49,964 bases of DNA from Hyphomicrobiales bacterium (GCA_027483895.1 JAIXTP010000015.1:1-49964), one strand, 5' to 3'; positions 8,104 through 18,286 are shown, counted from the stretch's first letter. Translations and numbers: made by a program. The notes: generated from the letters alone by a model not told the origin.

Positions 8104-8679
8104 ATGACGTCCTTTTTCGATTCCGCTCTCGTTCTCTTCTTCCTGCTCCCCGCCGGGGCCGCCCTCTGGCTTCTCCTCTCCTACAACACGCTCGTCACGC
8201 TGCGGCAGCGCTGCCTGCAGGCGAAGGCGGACATCGACGTCCAGCTTCAGCAGCGCCACGATCTCGTCCCCAATCTCGTCTCGACGGTGGAAGCCTATGC
8301 GGCGCATGAGCGCGACACGCTCGACGACGTGCTGCGCGCCCGCAGTGCGGCGCATGCGTCGGGCGGTGCGGCGGACGGCATGCTCGAAGGCGCGCTCGGG
8401 CGCCTCTTCGCCTTGGCCGAGGCCTATCCCGATCTCAAGGCCGACGCGAATTTCCGCAAACTTCAGGACCAGTTGGCCGAACTGGAGGACCGCATTTCCG
8501 CCGCGCGCCGCTTCCTCAACAATGCCGCGGCCGAGTACAACGCGGCCATCGAGGCCTTTCCTGCCGTGCTCTTCGCGCGGACCTTCGGTTTCGATCCCTC
8601 CGCCTATCATGAGGCGGGCATCGCCCGCGCGGAGCTGACCGCAGCCCCGAAAGTCGGTTTCGAGCGCCGCGGGTCGTGA
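8104..8679 (+). CDS. lemA: LemA family protein
   Basis: A 191-residue membrane-anchored LemA protein. One N-terminal transmembrane helix (about residues 7-27) is followed by the conserved YNTLVTLRQRCLQAKADIDVQL block and QQRHDLVPNLVSTVEAYAAHE, then helical coiled-coil sequence and the C-terminal FPAVLFARTFGFDP motif. LemA proteins commonly sit beside M48 proteases, as here: its TGA overlaps the GTG start of the next gene. The biochemical role is unknown. The N-out topology and link to envelope proteolysis are family knowledge. Identity is firm; function is open. Confidence 0.92.
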   Translation: MTSFFDSALVLFFLLPAGAALWLLLSYNTLVTLRQRCLQAKADIDVQLQQRHDLVPNLVSTVEAYAAHERDTLDDVLRARSAAHASGGAADGMLEGALGRLFALAEAYPDLKADANFRKLQDQLAELEDRISAARRFLNNAAAEYNAAIEAFPAVLFARTFGFDPSAYHEAGIARAELTAAPKVGFERRGS

Positions 8680-9710
8680 CGCCCGTCTTCGGCCTCCATA
8701 CGCATGCGCGGTCGAACGCGATCCGGTCCGGGCTCCTGATCCTCGCGCTCTTCCTGCTGATCGTGCCGGTCTATTACGCCCTCATCCTGATCCTCGTCGG
8801 CACGGTGTCGAACGGGCGACGCGATCCCGCGCAGGCGGCGCCGACCTTCGCGGACCAGCTGGTCTACGCCGCCCACCTTCTCCTCGCCTCGGGTCCGGTA
8901 TTGGCCGTCGTCACGACGCTCGTGGTCGTCGTGCTCGTCTTCCGGGTCAGATCATCGATCGACCGCGTGACCGGTGCGATACCCGCCGATCCGCTCCTGT
9001 GGCCCGGCCTGCAATCGACCGTCGAGACGCTCTGCATCTCCCGCGGCATGCCGGCACCGCCGGTCCATGTCATGCCCGGGCCGGAGGCCAACGCCTTCGC
9101 GAGCGGGATCGACCCGAGCACCTATGCGATCACCGTCACGGAAGGCCTTCTCGACCTGCTCGACGAAGACGAGATCGAGGCCGTTCTCGCCCATGAGCTG
9201 ACCCATATCCGGAACGGCGACGTGGCGCTCATGGTCACCGCGACCGTCATCGTCGGCTTCATCGAATTCTTCGCCGACCGCCTTCTGCTCGCCCGCAGCC
9301 CCCGGCTCCTGATGGAGGCGGGCCGCAAGCGCGCGGCCGCAATGGCGGCCGGCGTGCTGATCCTGAAGGCGGCCGGGTTCCTGGCGAGGCCCATGGCCTT
9401 CGCCGTCTCGCGCCGCCGAGAATTCCTCGCGGACGCGGGCGCCCTCGAACTCACCAAAAATCCGGATGCCCTCATCCGTGCGCTGATGAAGCTGCAGGGC
9501 CGCTCGGATCTCGAGCGGATGCCCTTCGCCATTCGACAGATGTGTTTCTGCAACGTGGCGACGGGTATCGACGCGTGGTTCTCGACCCACCCGCCCGTGG
9601 AGAAGCGGATCGAGGCCTTGATCGTCCATGCGGGCGGCCGCCTTCCCGATCCCGCCGACATGCTTCCCCCGACCTCCGTCCCCCTCGTTCCCCCGCGAGC
9701 CGCCGAGTGA
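8676..9710 (+). CDS. M48 family zinc metalloprotease (HtpX-like)
   Basis: A 344-residue membrane metalloprotease. Two N-terminal hydrophobic helices (about 20-42 and 68-89) precede a soluble domain. The zinc site is intact: HELTH at 173-177 (H173, E174, H177) and the third ligand E249 in RRREFLADAGALEL. The conserved tail motif STHPPVEKRIEAL is present. Translation starts at GTG overlapping the lemA stop (GTGA). It probably degrades misfolded or damaged membrane proteins at the inner membrane. A catalytically dead paralogue follows at 9823, and the two share the C-terminal GGRLPDPA ending, so they arose by duplication. Confidence 0.9.
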   Translation: MTPVFGLHTHARSNAIRSGLLILALFLLIVPVYYALILILVGTVSNGRRDPAQAAPTFADQLVYAAHLLLASGPVLAVVTTLVVVVLVFRVRSSIDRVTGAIPADPLLWPGLQSTVETLCISRGMPAPPVHVMPGPEANAFASGIDPSTYAITVTEGLLDLLDEDEIEAVLAHELTHIRNGDVALMVTATVIVGFIEFFADRLLLARSPRLLMEAGRKRAAAMAAGVLILKAAGFLARPMAFAVSRRREFLADAGALELTKNPDALIRALMKLQGRSDLERMPFAIRQMCFCNVATGIDAWFSTHPPVEKRIEALIVHAGGRLPDPADMLPPTSVPLVPPRAAE

Positions 9711-9822
9711 AACGGAAGGCTCAATAAGGTCGTGACGCTTCTTTCGCGGATTTTCGAAGAATGATTTCAGCCCCGATTTCTCATCGAAGCCGCTCGGCCG
9801 GCTCTGCACCGTCGGCGGGCGC

Positions 9823-10767
9823 ATGATGCGGCGACGTCTTCATATCCTTATCAACCACGCGACGGTCTTCCTGGGCCTTTGCGCGCTGGTCTTTCAGCTT
9901 CCGATCGGGATGTATATCGGCGTCGTTCTTCTGTCCTGGATCAGCGGCTACGACCATTGGGATGTGTCGCTTTGGGCGATCGGGATCGTCACCGTCGCAC
10001 TGATCGGCTGGCTCTCCTGGGCCCTCCGGCGGATGCGGTCGCTGCTAGGCTTAGGCAGAGCAGCCGAGATCGCACGGGAAGCGCGGCCGGAGCTTCATGC
10101 CGCGCTTGAAAAGTTCGCGAAGGCGGCGCGCGTGACCGTGCCGCGCCTCTTCGAAATGCCCATCTCCGTTCCGAACGCCGTCGTCGTCGGCGCGTCGAAG
10201 GAGCCTGCCGAGATCATTCTGACGACGGGACTTCTCGAGCGTCTGTCGCCCGACGAGACCGAAGCGGTGCTGGCCTGTTTCGTGGCGCGGATCCGCCATT
10301 CCGATCCCGCCGCCGTCGCCTTTCTCGCCGTCGTCTGCCCTTGGACCGCCTTCCTGAGCGAGGTGCTGGCGCTGCGCATCATCCGGGCGCTGCGCGATCC
10401 CGCATTCCTGCCCGGCTTCGACAAGAGCGGCCTCGTCGTGCAGACGCTGCTTGCCGCGGCCTCGATCCTGAAGGCGGTCGGTCTGGCGGCATGGCCGCTC
10501 CGGCTGATGCTTTCGCGCCGGCGCTTCCTGTTCGCCGATGCCGCGGCCGTCGAACTCACCGGAAATCCGGACGCCCTGATCCGGGCGTTGATCAAGCTCG
10601 ATACGGAAGACGCGCACCGCCCGGACGTGCCGTCGGCCGTCCGGGATCTTTCCTTCTTCGATCCGGTCCGGTCGACGGTCGACCGTCTCGCCTCGACCCA
10701 TCCCCCCGTCGAGGTCCGGATCGAGGCTCTGTTGCAGGCGGGCGGGCGGCTGCCCGATCCCGCTTGA
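9823..10767 (+). CDS. Zinc-ligand-less M48 paralogue (pseudoprotease)
   Basis: A 314-residue paralogue of the upstream protease. Collinear blocks include EAVLA, SRRR..ADA, ELTGNPDALIRALIKL and STHPPVEVRIEALL. The HELTH site is replaced by CFVAR at residues 152-156, and the third ligand glutamate is replaced by phenylalanine (F235 in RRRFLFADA). All three zinc ligands and the catalytic glutamate are therefore gone while the frame and flanking helices are kept. Two N-terminal hydrophobic segments remain (about 13-43 and 52-68). It cannot be a normal M48 protease. A regulatory or scaffolding role with its active neighbour is possible but inferred. The 112-bp gap from the upstream gene permits co-transcription. 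Confidence 0.82.
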   Translation: MMRRRLHILINHATVFLGLCALVFQLPIGMYIGVVLLSWISGYDHWDVSLWAIGIVTVALIGWLSWALRRMRSLLGLGRAAEIAREARPELHAALEKFAKAARVTVPRLFEMPISVPNAVVVGASKEPAEIILTTGLLERLSPDETEAVLACFVARIRHSDPAAVAFLAVVCPWTAFLSEVLALRIIRALRDPAFLPGFDKSGLVVQTLLAAASILKAVGLAAWPLRLMLSRRRFLFADAAAVELTGNPDALIRALIKLDTEDAHRPDVPSAVRDLSFFDPVRSTVDRLASTHPPVEVRIEALLQAGGRLPDPA

Positions 10768-10774
10768 GGCGGTC

Positions 10775-11938
10775 TCAGGCCGGCATCGCGGTCTCGATGA
10801 GGCGGGCCCAATAGCTCACGCCCACCGGGATCGCGGTGTCGTCGAAGTCGTATTCGTGGTGGTGCAGGCCGGCCGTGTCGCCGTTGCCCACGAAGATGAA
10901 GGCGCCGGGGCGCGCTTCGAGCATGTAGGAGAAGTCCTCCGCGCCCATGGTCGGCGGCACGTCGAGATCCACCTTGTCCGCGCCCACGACCTCGCCCGCC
11001 ACCGCCGCAGCGAAGGCGGTCTGGCGCTCGTGGTTGCGCGTCACCGGATAGCCGCGGGCATAGTCCACGCGGCACTTCGCGCCGTGGACGGCCGCGATGC
11101 CCTGCGCCACTTCCGAGATGCGGCGCTCGACGAGGTCCTGCACGTCGGGGTCGAGCGTGCGGACCGTGCCCTTCAGCGAGCCGTATTGCGGCAGCACGTT
11201 GAAGGCGTCGCCCGAATGGATCGAGGTGGTCGACAGCACCGCCGCATGCAGCGGGTCGACATTGCGCGCCACCACGCCCTGCAGCGCGGTGACGATCTGG
11301 CTGAGGATGAACACCGTGTCGATCGACTCGTGCGGCTTGGCCGCATGCGCGCCCTTGCCCTCGATCTCGATGGTGAAACGGTCGGCCGCGGCCATCAGCG
11401 GGCCGGGCCGGAGCGCGAAGGCGCCCACCGGCAGGCCGGGCATGTTGTGCATGCCGTAGACTTCCGTGACGCCGAAGCGGTCCATCAGGCCGTCGTCGAC
11501 CATCGCCTTGCCGCCGCCGCCGCCTTCTTCCGCCGGCTGGAAGATCACGACCGCCGTACCCGCGAAATTGCGCGTCTCGGCCAGATACTTCGCCGCGCCC
11601 AGCAGCATCGCGGTATGCCCGTCATGGCCGCAGGCGTGCATCTTGCCGGGCGTCTTGGACGAATAGGGCTTGCCGGTGGCTTCGAGGATGGGCAGCGCGT
11701 CCATGTCCGCGCGCATGCCGATCACCTTGTCGCCCGGCAGCCGCCCGCGGATCACGCCGACCACGCCGGTCCGTCCGATGCCCGAGACGACCTCGTCGCA
11801 GCCGAAGCTCTTCAGCTTTTCCGCGACGATGCCTGCGGTGCGGTGCACGTCGTAATCGAGTTCGGGGTTCTCGTGGAAGTCGCGGCGCCATGCGGCGATC
11901 TCGTCGGCGAAGGCGGCCACGCGGTTCACGATGGGCAT
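10775..11938 (-). CDS. M20 family amidohydrolase (hippurate hydrolase-like)
   Basis: A 387-residue metal-dependent amidohydrolase of the HipO / N-acyl amino acid hydrolase group. Active-site motifs are MRADMDALP (about 75-83), HACGHDGHTAMLLG (C103 and H105 as metal ligands) and QPAEEGGGGG (glutamates about 137-138). No signal peptide, so cytoplasmic. The start at 11938 follows a GAGGACC site. It is convergent with the M48 paralogue and divergent from a peptide-type ABC transporter. That suggests it deacylates N-acyl amino acids or small peptides brought in by that system. The exact substrate is not determinable. Confidence 0.88.
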   Translation of the reverse strand: MPIVNRVAAFADEIAAWRRDFHENPELDYDVHRTAGIVAEKLKSFGCDEVVSGIGRTGVVGVIRGRLPGDKVIGMRADMDALPILEATGKPYSSKTPGKMHACGHDGHTAMLLGAAKYLAETRNFAGTAVVIFQPAEEGGGGGKAMVDDGLMDRFGVTEVYGMHNMPGLPVGAFALRPGPLMAAADRFTIEIEGKGAHAAKPHESIDTVFILSQIVTALQGVVARNVDPLHAAVLSTTSIHSGDAFNVLPQYGSLKGTVRTLDPDVQDLVERRISEVAQGIAAVHGAKCRVDYARGYPVTRNHERQTAFAAAVAGEVVGADKVDLDVPPTMGAEDFSYMLEARPGAFIFVGNGDTAGLHHHEYDFDDTAIPVGVSYWARLIETAMPA

Positions 11939-12150
11939 GATGGTCCTCGATCGGATGGAACGAATTCGGGCGGGTCAAAGCCCGCCCTCGCCGATCAGAA
12001 AAGCAAAGCCGGGGCCCCGGGGTCAACCGGCAAGCATGCAAGAGGCGCTGGACGACCCGGAATAAGGCTCTAGTCTCTGCTCCCAGAGGGTCGGCGAACG
12101 GCCCCGATCCGGTCGAATGGAGCCGCGGAAGAGGCGGCGGGAGAGGGAAG
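11939..12150. promoter_or_regulatory. Divergent intergenic region (M20 gene / peptide ABC operon)
   Basis: Both promoters must lie here. A hairpin GGGCGGG-TCAAAG-CCCGCCC at 11968-11987 lies in the probable 5' leader of the amidohydrolase gene. The binding-protein gene has a GGGAGAGGGAAG ribosome site directly before 12151. No clear operator was recognised. Confidence 0.5.
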
Positions 12151-13737
12151 ATGAAGATCAGGTCCATGCTGCTCGCGGCGGCCGCCGCGGCCGTTCTCGC
12201 GACGACGCCGCTCTCGGCGAAGACGCTGCGCTACGCCAACCAGGGCGATCTCAAGTCGCTCGACCCCTACACGCTCAACGAGACGACGACGAATGCCCAT
12301 CTCGGCAACGTCTATGAAGGCCTGACCCGCCGCGGCAAGGATCTCGCGATCATGCCCGGGCTCGCCGAGCGTTGGGAGACCCCCGAGCCGACCCGCTGGC
12401 GCTTTCATCTGCGCAAGGGCGTCAAATTCGCGGGCGGCGAGGACTTCACCGCCGACGACGTGATCTTCTCCGCCGACCGCGTCCGCGCGCAGGGGTCGAA
12501 CTTCCAGACCCGCGTTCCGAAGGACGCGAAATTCGTGAAGGTCGACGACCACACGGTGGACGTCATCCTCTCGTCGCCCAATCCCATCCTGCATTCGCAG
12601 TGGGACACCTGGTACATCATGTCGAAGAAGTGGGCCGAGGCGAACAACGCCGCCGCCCCCACGCCCGCTTCGGCCACCACCCCGAGCCATGCCTCGCTCA
12701 ACGCGAACGGTACCGGCCCCTTCCGCATCGAGAGCCATCAGCCCGGCGTGAAGACCGTGTTCAAGCCGAATGCCGGCTGGTGGGGCAAGCCCGAGCACAA
12801 TCTCACCGAGGTGATCTTCACCCCCATCGCGTCCGACGCCACGCGCGTCGCCGCGCTGCTCTCGGGCGAGGTCGACATCATCGAGCCGGTTCCGATCCAG
12901 GACATCCAGCGCGTCAATTCCGGCGGCAACGTGCAGGTGCTCACCGGCCCCGAACTGCGCACCATCTTCCTCGGCTTCGATCAGGTCCGCGACGAGCTGC
13001 TCGAGTCCAACGTGAAGGGCAAGAATCCCTTCAAGGACCAGCGCGTGCGCGAGGCCTTCTACAAGGCCATCGACATCGAGACGATCAAGACCCGCGTCAT
13101 GCGCGGCCTCTCGACCCCCTCGGCGCTGATGATCGCGCCGGAGCTCTTCGCCTTCTCGAAGGACTTCACCCGGCCGAAATTCGATCCCGACGGCGCCAAG
13201 AAGCTCCTCGCGGATGCGGGCTATCCGAACGGCTTCGAGGTCGGGATGGATTGCCCGAACGACCGCTACGTGAACGACGGCCCGATCTGCCAGGCGGTCG
13301 TCGGCATGCTCGCGCGCGTCGGCATCAAGGTGAACCTCAACGCCCAGCCCAAGGCGCAGTATTTCGCCAAGGTGCTGAAGGCGGGCGGCTACAAGACGTC
13401 CTTCTACCTGCTCGGCTGGACGCCCGGTACCTTCGACAGCCACAACGTGCTCAACGACATCCTCGGCTGCCGGGACAACCCGAATTCCAGCCGCGGCGAG
13501 TCCAATCTCGGCGGCTACTGCAACAAGAAGCTCGACGAGCTGACGGACAAGGTGCTCGGCGAGACCGATACGGCCAAGCGCAACGCCATGATCAAGGAGG
13601 CGTTCCAGATCGCCTACGACGAGTACGGCTACATCCCGCTGCACCAGCAGGCGCTGGCCTGGGGCACGTCGAAGTCGATCAAGGTCGCCCAGCGCGCCGA
13701 CAACTCGATCCTGCTGCACTGGATCACCAAGGACTGA
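12151..13737 (+). CDS. Peptide ABC transporter substrate-binding protein (family 5)
   Basis: A 528-residue periplasmic binding protein of the OppA/DppA class. The signal peptide is residues 1-23 (MKIRSMLLAAAAAAVLA then TTPLSA-K). The mature start TLRYANQGDLKSLDPYTLNE and the block GLAERWETPEPTRWRFHLRKG are typical. First gene of a five-gene operon encoding binding protein, two permeases and two ATPases. A hairpin at 13787-13812 separates it from the permeases. Such systems take up di- or oligopeptides, opines or other amino acid conjugates. The divergent hippurase-like gene favours an N-acyl amino acid or peptide as ligand, by inference. Confidence 0.9.
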   Translation: MKIRSMLLAAAAAAVLATTPLSAKTLRYANQGDLKSLDPYTLNETTTNAHLGNVYEGLTRRGKDLAIMPGLAERWETPEPTRWRFHLRKGVKFAGGEDFTADDVIFSADRVRAQGSNFQTRVPKDAKFVKVDDHTVDVILSSPNPILHSQWDTWYIMSKKWAEANNAAAPTPASATTPSHASLNANGTGPFRIESHQPGVKTVFKPNAGWWGKPEHNLTEVIFTPIASDATRVAALLSGEVDIIEPVPIQDIQRVNSGGNVQVLTGPELRTIFLGFDQVRDELLESNVKGKNPFKDQRVREAFYKAIDIETIKTRVMRGLSTPSALMIAPELFAFSKDFTRPKFDPDGAKKLLADAGYPNGFEVGMDCPNDRYVNDGPICQAVVGMLARVGIKVNLNAQPKAQYFAKVLKAGGYKTSFYLLGWTPGTFDSHNVLNDILGCRDNPNSSRGESNLGGYCNKKLDELTDKVLGETDTAKRNAMIKEAFQIAYDEYGYIPLHQQALAWGTSKSIKVAQRADNSILLHWITKD

Positions 13738-13786
13738 CCGTTCTTCCGGTCGCCGTCCGCGAGGCGCGGCGGCCGATAGGCGTTCC

Positions 13787-13812
13787 GGCCGGGGTCCTTC
13801 GGGGTCCCGGCC
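13787..13812 (+). terminator. Intra-operon hairpin after the peptide-binding gene
   Basis: The arms GGCCGGG and CCCGGCC surround an inner CC-TTCG-GG tetraloop and are followed by GTTTT. It lies 50 bp after the binding-protein stop and about 80 bp before the first permease. Its position matches the hairpin at 2085-2112 in the sugar transporter operon, so it probably sets the binding protein to permease ratio. Confidence 0.7.
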
Positions 13813-13892
13813 GTTTTCCCCTGAAACGGCCGGGTCGCTTCCGGCATTGAGCAGGACGCGGGTCCGATCGCCGGACCTTTCGAAAAGGCCCC

Positions 13893-14873
13893 ATGCTCGC
13901 ATTCATCCTGCGCCGTCTTCTGCAGTCCGCGCTCGTGCTGCTTTCGGTCGCCCTGATCGCCTTCGCGATGTTCCGTTTCGTCGGCGATCCGGTGAACCAG
14001 CTCGTCAGCCTCGACACGCCCGCCGATCAGGTCCGCCAGATCCGGCAGAGCCTCGGCCTCGACGATCCCGTGCTCGTCCAGTTCGGCCGCTACGTGATGA
14101 ATGCGCTGCGGTTCGATTTCGGCATCTCCTACCAGTTCCGCCAGCCCGTCACCGCGTTGCTCGCCGAGCGCGCCCCCGCGACGCTGGAGCTCGCCCTCGT
14201 CTCCGCGCTCTTCTCCCTCGTCGTCGGCATCCCGATGGGCGTCTACACCGCGCTCCGGCGTGACGGGGTGCTCGCGCGCCTCTTCCAAGCCGTGTCGCTC
14301 GTGGGCGTCAGCCTGCCGACCTTCCTGATCGGCATCCTGCTCATCTATCTCTTCGCCGTGCAGCTTGGCTGGTTGCCTTCCTTCGGCCGCGGCGAGACGG
14401 TGAAGCTCGCGGGCGGCTGGACCACGGGGCTCCTCACCGTCTCGGGGCTCAAGGCGCTGATCCTGCCCGCCGTCACGCTCGGCCTCTTCCAGATGACGCT
14501 GATCATGCGCCTCGTGCGCGCCGAGATGCTGGAAGTGCTGCGCACCGACTACATCCGCTTCGCCCGCGCCCGCGGGCTCACGACGCGCGCCGTCCATTTC
14601 GGCCATGCGCTGAAGAACACGCTCGTTCCGGTGATCACCATCGCCGGCCTTCAGCTCGGCTCCATCATCGCCTTCGCCATCATCACCGAGACGGTGTTCC
14701 AATGGCCGGGCATGGGCGTGCTGTTCCTCAAGGCGGTGCAGAACGTCGACATCCCCATCATGGCCGCCTATCTCGTCATGATCTCGGGGCTCTTCGTCAT
14801 CATCAATCTCGCGGTGGACCTGCTCTATGCCGCCGTCGACCCGCGCCTGCGCGTCACGTTGAAGGGGGCGTGA
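13893..14873 (+). CDS. Peptide ABC transporter permease (DppB-like)
   Basis: A 326-residue permease with the N-terminal motif MLAFILRRLLQSALVLL of DppB/GsiC proteins and about six membrane helices. The cytoplasmic coupling loop is ARARGLTTRAVHFGHALKNT. The segment FGISYQFRQPVTALLAERAP is typical of the group. It follows the binding-protein gene after 155 bp that contains a hairpin. The next permease gene starts one base after its stop. Confidence 0.93.
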   Translation: MLAFILRRLLQSALVLLSVALIAFAMFRFVGDPVNQLVSLDTPADQVRQIRQSLGLDDPVLVQFGRYVMNALRFDFGISYQFRQPVTALLAERAPATLELALVSALFSLVVGIPMGVYTALRRDGVLARLFQAVSLVGVSLPTFLIGILLIYLFAVQLGWLPSFGRGETVKLAGGWTTGLLTVSGLKALILPAVTLGLFQMTLIMRLVRAEMLEVLRTDYIRFARARGLTTRAVHFGHALKNTLVPVITIAGLQLGSIIAFAIITETVFQWPGMGVLFLKAVQNVDIPIMAAYLVMISGLFVIINLAVDLLYAAVDPRLRVTLKGA

Positions 14874-14874
14874 G

Positions 14875-15812
14875 ATGACCGACGCCGCTCCCGCCGCCAA
14901 GCCCGTCCCGCTCCTCGTCCGCATCCGCGAAAGCGACATGTGGCACGGCTTCCGCTCGTCGCCGACCACCATCGTGGCGGCCCTCGTCACCCTCGTCCTT
15001 ACCCTCGGCGCCGTCCTCGCGCCGTGGATCGCGCCCACGAACCCCTTCGATCCGGCGCAGGTCTTCCTGATGAACGCCAATATCCCGCCCGCCTGGGTGC
15101 AGGGCGGCGATCCGGCCTTCATCTTCGGCACCGACGATCAGGGCCGCGATCTTTATTCCGCGATCCTCTACGGCATGCGGGTGTCGCTGATGATCGGGGT
15201 GGGCGGCGTGCTGCTCGCCGCCGCCATCGGCATCACGCTGGGCCTCGTCGCGGGCTATGTCGGCGGGCGCACCGACGCGATCATCATGCGCATCGCCGAC
15301 GTGCAGCTCACCTTCCCCGCGATCCTGATCGCGCTGCTCGTGGACGGCGTGGTGCATGCGCTGCTCAAGGGCGTGCCGCGCGAGCAGACCGTCTTCGGCG
15401 TGCTGATCCTCTCCATCGGCCTCGCCTTCTGGGTGCAATACGCCCGCACCATCCGGGGCTCGACGCTCGTCGAGAAGAACAAGGACTATGTGCAGGCGGC
15501 CCGCCTCGTCGGCCTGTCGACGCCCGTCATCATGGTCCGGCACATCCTGCCCAACGTGATCGGGCCGGTGCTCGTCATCCTCACCATCAATATCGGCCTC
15601 GCCATCATCACCGAAGCGACGCTGTCCTTCCTCGGCGTCGGCCTGCCGCCCACCCAGCCCTCGCTCGGCACGCTGATCTCGATCGGCAACAAATATCTCT
15701 TCTCCGGCGACTGGTGGATCGTGGCCTTCCCCGGCTTCACCCTGGCCGCCTTCGTGCTGGCCGTGAACCTGTTGGGCGACTGGCTGCGCGACGCGCTCAA
15801 TCCGAGGCTGCG

Positions 15813-15816
<4 letters not shown>
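14875..15816 (+). CDS. Peptide ABC transporter permease (DppC-like)
   Basis: A 313-residue second permease. The N-terminal segment before the first helix is about 40 residues long. The block GTDDQGRDLYSAILYGMRVS is the family hallmark. The coupling loop reads AARLVGLSTPVIMVRHILPN. The C-terminal SFLGVGLPPTQPSLG motif is intact. It overlaps the first ATPase gene by four bases. It forms the membrane channel with the DppB-like partner. Confidence 0.93.
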
Positions 15817-16801
<985 letters not shown>

Positions 16802-16805
<4 letters not shown>

Positions 16806-17815
16806 GCGCCGCCCCCGAACGCCCGATGCTCGAAGTCGCCGATCTCCGCAAGAGCTTCGACGTCTCCAAGCCGTTTCTCGAGCGCATGCTCGGCGGCGGG
16901 CACAGGCAATATCTCAAGGCCGTGGACGGCGTGTCCTTCACCATCCGCAAGGGCGAGACCTTCGCGCTGGTGGGCGAATCCGGCTCCGGCAAGTCGACGG
17001 TCGCGCGCATGGTGGTCGGCCTGATGCCGCCGAGCGCGGGCCGCATCGTCATCGACGGCAACGTGCTCTCCGGCCGGCAGGGCTATCCGCGCGCCTTGCG
17101 CCGACGGCTGCAGATGATCTTTCAGGATCCCTATGCCAGCCTCGATCCGCGCTGGCGCGTGGCCGACATCATCGCCGAGCCGATCCGCGCCTTCGGCCTC
17201 GCGCCGGACCGGGCGACGGAACAGGCGCGCGTCGGCGAGCTTCTCTCCCTCGTCGGGCTCCACCCCGCGGACGGGGTGAAGTTTCCGCACGAATTTTCCG
17301 GGGGCCAGCGCCAGCGCATCGCCATCGCCCGGGCGCTCGCCGCCGATGCGGAATTCATCGTCTGCGACGAGCCGACCTCCGCGCTCGACGTGTCGGTGCA
17401 GGCGCAGATCCTCAATCTGATGAAGGATCTGCAGCAGCGGTTGGGGCTCACTTATCTCTTCATCAGCCACAATCTCGCTGTGGTCCGGCACATGGCGGCG
17501 ACCATCGGCGTCATGTATCTCGGCCGCATCGTCGAGGTGGCGCCGGCCGAAGAGCTCTTCTCCCGCCCGCGCCATCCCTACACGCGCATGCTGCTCGATG
17601 CGGTGCCCGATCTCGGCATGACGGGCCGCACCCGGCGCCCCGTTCAGGGCGAGGTGCCCAACCCCATCGACCCGCCGTCGGGCTGCACCTTCCATCCGCG
17701 CTGTCCGCTGGCGAACGACCGCTGCCGCGCGGAAGCCCCCGCCACCATCGACGGCGTCGCCTGCCACGCGGTGCAGGAAGGCCGAACGGAGCCCGGGCGG
17801 GCCGTCTCGGCCTAG
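16802..17815 (+). CDS. Peptide ABC transporter ATPase (DppF-like)
   Basis: A 337-residue ATP-binding subunit, last gene of the operon. It contains Walker A GESGSGKST, the signature SGGQRQR, Walker B FIVCDEPTSALD and the oligopeptide C-terminal domain (HPRCPLANDRC). An insertion near the N-terminus (KSFDVSKPFLERMLGGGHRQ) is usual for DppF/OppF proteins, which link the substrate name to the loop before Walker A. Right after its stop the sequence enters a duplicated piece of an O-antigen-ligase-like gene, so no normal operon terminator is evident. Confidence 0.93.
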
Positions 17816-17822
17816 CGAGAGG

Positions 17823-18070
17823 TCAGGTGTGCCTCGCGTTCCGCTCAGCGTCGGGCGGAGGCGGGGGGGCGGGTTCGGACGTCGTGCGGGGGCGGTCGGT
17901 GCGGTGCTGCCCGTGTTCCACGGCCACCAGCACCACGACGGCGATGCCGAGCATCGTCACCCACCAGCTTTGCAGTCCGACCTGACCCGACACCGCGAGC
18001 ATCATCGCCACGACCACGCTCATCACCGCGCCCGGCGCCATGGCGCGCGCGCCTTCGGCGGCGGCCCGCC
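17823..18070 (-). pseudogene. C-terminal fragment of O-antigen-ligase-like gene
   Basis: The minus strand encodes the last membrane helices of the intact gene at 19244 (AAAEGARAMAPGAVMSVVVA and SGQVGLQSWWVTMLGIAVVV). There is no N-terminal part, and a one-base insertion in a G run alters the final residues (PAPPPPPDAE instead of PAPRLRP). The frame has a weak start inside the neighbouring insert that is probably meaningless. It is a decayed duplicate. Confidence 0.8.
17835..18069 (-). repeat. Direct repeat, left copy: 3' end of O-antigen-ligase-like gene
   Basis: These 235 bp match 19263-19496 almost base for base in the same orientation. The differences I see are one extra G in a G run near 17870, two bases in CAGCAC versus CAAAAC near 17930, one base in CCGACC-type sequence near 17988 and ATGG versus ACGG near 18040. 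The copy ends abruptly at GCGGCCCGC. Confidence 0.88.
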
Positions 18071-18286
18071 CTAAGAAAAAGAAATCACCTTCTTCCCGTT
18101 CCAAAGGTAGTGGGTCGCCTGAAAGCCGATTTCACGGAGGTCGACGACGTATCTGAAAGCAGCGGATCCGATGTCGCCCGTGACGGTCACGCCTGCGAGG
18201 ATATCTTTTTGATTGGTTGTCGCTCGATCCCGATTGTAAGCGTCCATCGCCAGAATTGCAGAAAACACCCTTTCGGAGAGAGCCAT
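18071..18286 (-). CDS. Truncated 71-aa protein, possible lipase-like N-terminus
   Basis: The protein begins MALSERVFSAILAMDAYNRD and ends KKVISFS at a stop formed exactly where the duplicated ligase fragment starts. From memory, the MDAYNR start and a later block of the type GFQATHYLWNGKKVISF resemble the N-terminus of lipase-like proteins that continue with YRGTD and a serine hydrolase domain. If so, this gene lost its catalytic part at the recombination junction. The start has GAGGAA eight bases upstream, overlapping the stop of the preceding gene, so the pair is coupled. Could also be a genuine short protein. Function unknown. Confidence 0.5.
   Translation of the reverse strand: MALSERVFSAILAMDAYNRDRATTNQKDILAGVTVTGDIGSAAFRYVVDLREIGFQATHYLWNGKKVISFS

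Noticed and set aside
17823..18104. 93-codon frame across the left duplicate and insert as a real gene
   Set aside because: Its first residues are read out of frame from the 71-aa gene and the rest is a fragment of the ligase-like gene.
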